A stretch of DNA of 62,415 nt, taken from Candidatus Gastranaerophilales bacterium. Its GTDB lineage: Bacteria; Cyanobacteriota; Vampirovibrionia; Gastranaerophilales; Gastranaerophilaceae. Both the position numbers and the translations under genes were made by a program. This document shows positions 61,071 through 62,415 of this stretch, one piece after another; the first letter of the stretch is position 1, and each line of letters starts with the position of its first letter. The notes below the pieces were generated by a model. It saw only the letters and a program-made list of their open reading frames with translations. It was not told the origin of the DNA and did not search any database. The stretch is taken from NCBI GenBank assembly GCA_016280955.1, contig JAEEHV010000076.1, forward strand, positions 1 through 62,415. Direction: 5' to 3'.

Positions 61071-61907
61071 ATGTCAATGATATTAACAGAAAAACAAAAT
61101 ATACATCCTTCAGCAGTGATTCATCCTACAGCGGCAATCGGTGAAGGAGTTACTATAGGACCAAATGTTGTAATAGGTGAAGGTGTAAAAATAGGCAACG
61201 GAACAAGAATAATTGCAAATGCTTATATTGAGTATGCTGAAATTGGTGAAAGATGTACGATATCACCTTTTTCCACAATCGGCTCCGAACCTCAGGATTT
61301 GGGTTACAGAGGCGAACCGACAAAGGTTGTTATTGGTAATGAAACTATTATTAAAGAAAATGTAACTATTCACAGAGGTGCAGCATGCGGTGATTTTACC
61401 ACAAGAATAGGAAATAAATGTCTGTTGATGGTAGGCTCCCATATTGCACATAATTGTGTTTTGGCAGATCAGGTTATACTGGCAAACCTTGTTACACTCG
61501 GCGGACATGTTCATGTCGGATTTGGTGCTTTTGTAGGTGGCATGAGTGTATTCCATCAAAACATCAGAATTGGTGATATGGCGATAATTAGCGGTTTCTC
61601 AGCTTCACGTCAGGATATTCTGCCGTACTCAAAAGGTGAAGGCAGGCCGCCTGTTCCGAGAGGATTAAATGTTATTGCAATGAAACGCAGAGGTGTTCCG
61701 CAAGAAATCAGAACTGCGACAAATGAAGCATTTAAACTTTTAATTTCTGAGGAATATAATACTTCACAGGCTATCGAAAAAATTAAAGCAGAGATTCCTA
61801 TGAATGAATATATTGAAAATATGATTGATTTTATACAAACATCAAAAAGAGGTGTTCTGTTAAAATCACATAAATCAGGATATCAATCATTGGATGCTGA
61901 AGAATAA
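61071..61907 (+). CDS. lpxA: acyl-ACP-UDP-N-acetylglucosamine O-acyltransferase
   Basis: 278 aa from MSMILTEKQ with GGAGG 6 nt upstream; a TTG 30 nt earlier is not the start. LpxA, first step of lipid A synthesis. Left-handed beta helix of hexapeptide repeats (IHPTAAIGEGVTIGPNVVIGEGVKIG, then VTIHRGAACGDFTTRIGNKCLL). Catalytic His in SHIAHNCVL, then GGHVHVGFGAFVGGMSVFHQNIRIGDMAIISGFSASRQDILPY, and a helical C-terminal domain (GLNVIAMKRRGVPQE). Other lpx genes are not adjacent. Confidence 0.95.
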   Translation: MSMILTEKQNIHPSAVIHPTAAIGEGVTIGPNVVIGEGVKIGNGTRIIANAYIEYAEIGERCTISPFSTIGSEPQDLGYRGEPTKVVIGNETIIKENVTIHRGAACGDFTTRIGNKCLLMVGSHIAHNCVLADQVILANLVTLGGHVHVGFGAFVGGMSVFHQNIRIGDMAIISGFSASRQDILPYSKGEGRPPVPRGLNVIAMKRRGVPQEIRTATNEAFKLLISEEYNTSQAIEKIKAEIPMNEYIENMIDFIQTSKRGVLLKSHKSGYQSLDAEE

Positions 61908-61929
61908 CAGAAAATAACTTAAATCAAGT

Positions 61930-61957
61930 AAAACCGACAGCATGAGCTGCCGGTTTT
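61930..61957 (+). terminator. Rho-independent terminator after lpxA
   Basis: Stem AAAACCG-A-CAGC / GCTG-C-CGGTTTT (one mismatch), loop ATGA, then ATTTT. It lies 22 nt past the lpxA stop. Confidence 0.85.
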
Positions 61958-62021
61958 ATTTTAAGAAAAAGCTAAATTTTAAGATTTGTAAATATTTATA
62001 TAAAATAAAAAAAATCTTATA

Positions 62022-62049
62022 TTGACATTAAAAATTGATGTAATATGAT
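62022..62049 (+). promoter_or_regulatory. strong sigma-70 promoter at the right edge
   Basis: TTGACA (62022-62027), 16-nt spacer, TATGAT (62044-62049). The -35 is perfect. It is followed by about 360 nt of non-coding leader up to the window edge. Confidence 0.8.
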
Positions 62050-62055
62050 AATTTT

Positions 62056-62415
62056 TGTCGGCGAGGAAACCGCCGGTACAGACAGGTGCCAAAAAGGGAT
62101 AGAAATAGTGCAAGCACTGTTTCCTAAAAAATAAAACCTCAAACTATCAAAGGCACATCTTGATGAAGATTTAAGTATTCGAGAGTCGGTACAAACATAA
62201 ACCCGAATTTTTAAACTTTGATAAATAGCAATCAGGTTAGAAAAATTATAAGAGTGGCGAAAGTCGCTTTTGTCTGAACCTTGACAATAGAATAGTGAAC
62301 GATAGACAATCTATCAAAAGACGAAACAAAACTTGTTAATTCGAAAAAGAATGAACGGACAATAACAATGAGTCAAATTTCTGCAGTGATGCAGAATGAA
62401 GATAAACTTTTCTGA
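62056..62415 (+). ncRNA. structured leader, possibly of an rRNA operon cut by the contig end
   Basis: Nothing here is convincingly coding. Several stems are visible: GGCG/CGCC (62060-62074), AGTG/CACT (62107-62118), GCGA-AAG-TCGC (about 62255-62270), and a long-range TATCAAAG/CTTTGATA (62145-62152 with 62216-62223). The stretch GAACCTTGACAATAGAATAGTG resembles the 'CTTTGAAAACT' leader and spacer text found beside rRNA genes (boxA-like region), from memory. Assemblies often break at rRNA operons because they are repeats. The alternative is a long regulatory leader or an independent RNA. The assignment is inference. Confidence 0.35.

Noticed and set aside
62367..62415. Short frame MSQISAVMQNEDKLF ending in TGA at the window edge; considered as a prfB-like frameshift or leader peptide.
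   Set aside because: Only 15 codons, weak ribosome site, no prfB-like start or frameshift signal; more likely chance within a non-coding leader.

Overview
The window reads like one contig of a low-GC, Gram-negative, flagellated gut bacterium. My best guess is the non-photosynthetic cyanobacterial lineage Gastranaerophilales (Vampirovibrionia, 'Melainabacteria'). This is inference: AT-rich DNA, an lpxA gene (lipid A, so an outer membrane), the MEP isoprenoid pathway (ispD, dxr), flagellin and FliD, a PilT ATPase, and several proteins carrying an N-terminal 'NFxFKG' tag that I associate with this group. No insertion sequence, phage, integrase, reverse transcriptase or CRISPR array was seen. The left edge cuts a gene. 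The right edge lies in a long untranslated leader behind a strong promoter, possibly the leader of an rRNA operon where assembly broke.

Layout. 1-4122 (minus): leuC, a membrane protein, a small anchored protein, mtnA, a small glycine-rich FKG protein and a gene cut by the edge. 4240-8460 (plus): two tandem GT-C-like membrane proteins and a patatin-like phospholipase. 8549-18664: a COG2509 flavoprotein, a 1279-aa fusion of a degenerate and an intact SF1 helicase, a DUF2582 winged-helix protein, uvrA and a radical SAM protein. 18755-28488: pilT, a secreted protein, an 809-aa coiled-coil FKG protein, YkgJ, a TPR protein, a FlgM-like protein, a uridine-kinase-like protein, an FKS lipoprotein, a GT2 glycosyltransferase and hpf. 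28635-42039: fliD, a solute-binding lipoprotein, murD-ftsW-murG, dnaB, mntP, flagellin, HU and a 679-aa EF-hand protein. 42207-43491: a structured RNA candidate, a stand-alone OLD-type TOPRIM protein and tRNA-Gln. 43648-48513: a 1621-aa GH13 glycosidase with an FKG tag. 48568-62415: thiL, ispD, a repeat protein, nupC, a DUF262 protein with a winged-helix partner, a SPOR protein, DUF366-queC-HEAT, rsmI, small proteins, dxr, lpxA and the terminal leader.

How parts work together. murD, ftsW and murG overlap one another and serve lipid-linked peptidoglycan synthesis and septal polymerisation. ispD and dxr are two MEP-pathway steps placed apart. fliD has a perfect sigma-28 (FliA) promoter, and the EF-hand gene has a one-mismatch copy of the same promoter, which places an uncharacterised large protein in the late flagellar regulon. 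A FlgM-like anti-sigma candidate lies at 24986-25321.

The most interesting unexplained signals are: (1) the FKG/FKS/FNG N-terminal tag on five otherwise unrelated proteins, two of which have an internal lipobox after it; (2) the sigma-28-driven EF-hand protein; (3) a structured, terminator-ended RNA candidate at 42207-42352; (4) the pseudo-helicase/helicase fusion; (5) the DUF366-queC coupling; and (6) several genes whose -10 box lies only 6-7 nt before the ATG, suggesting leaderless mRNAs.
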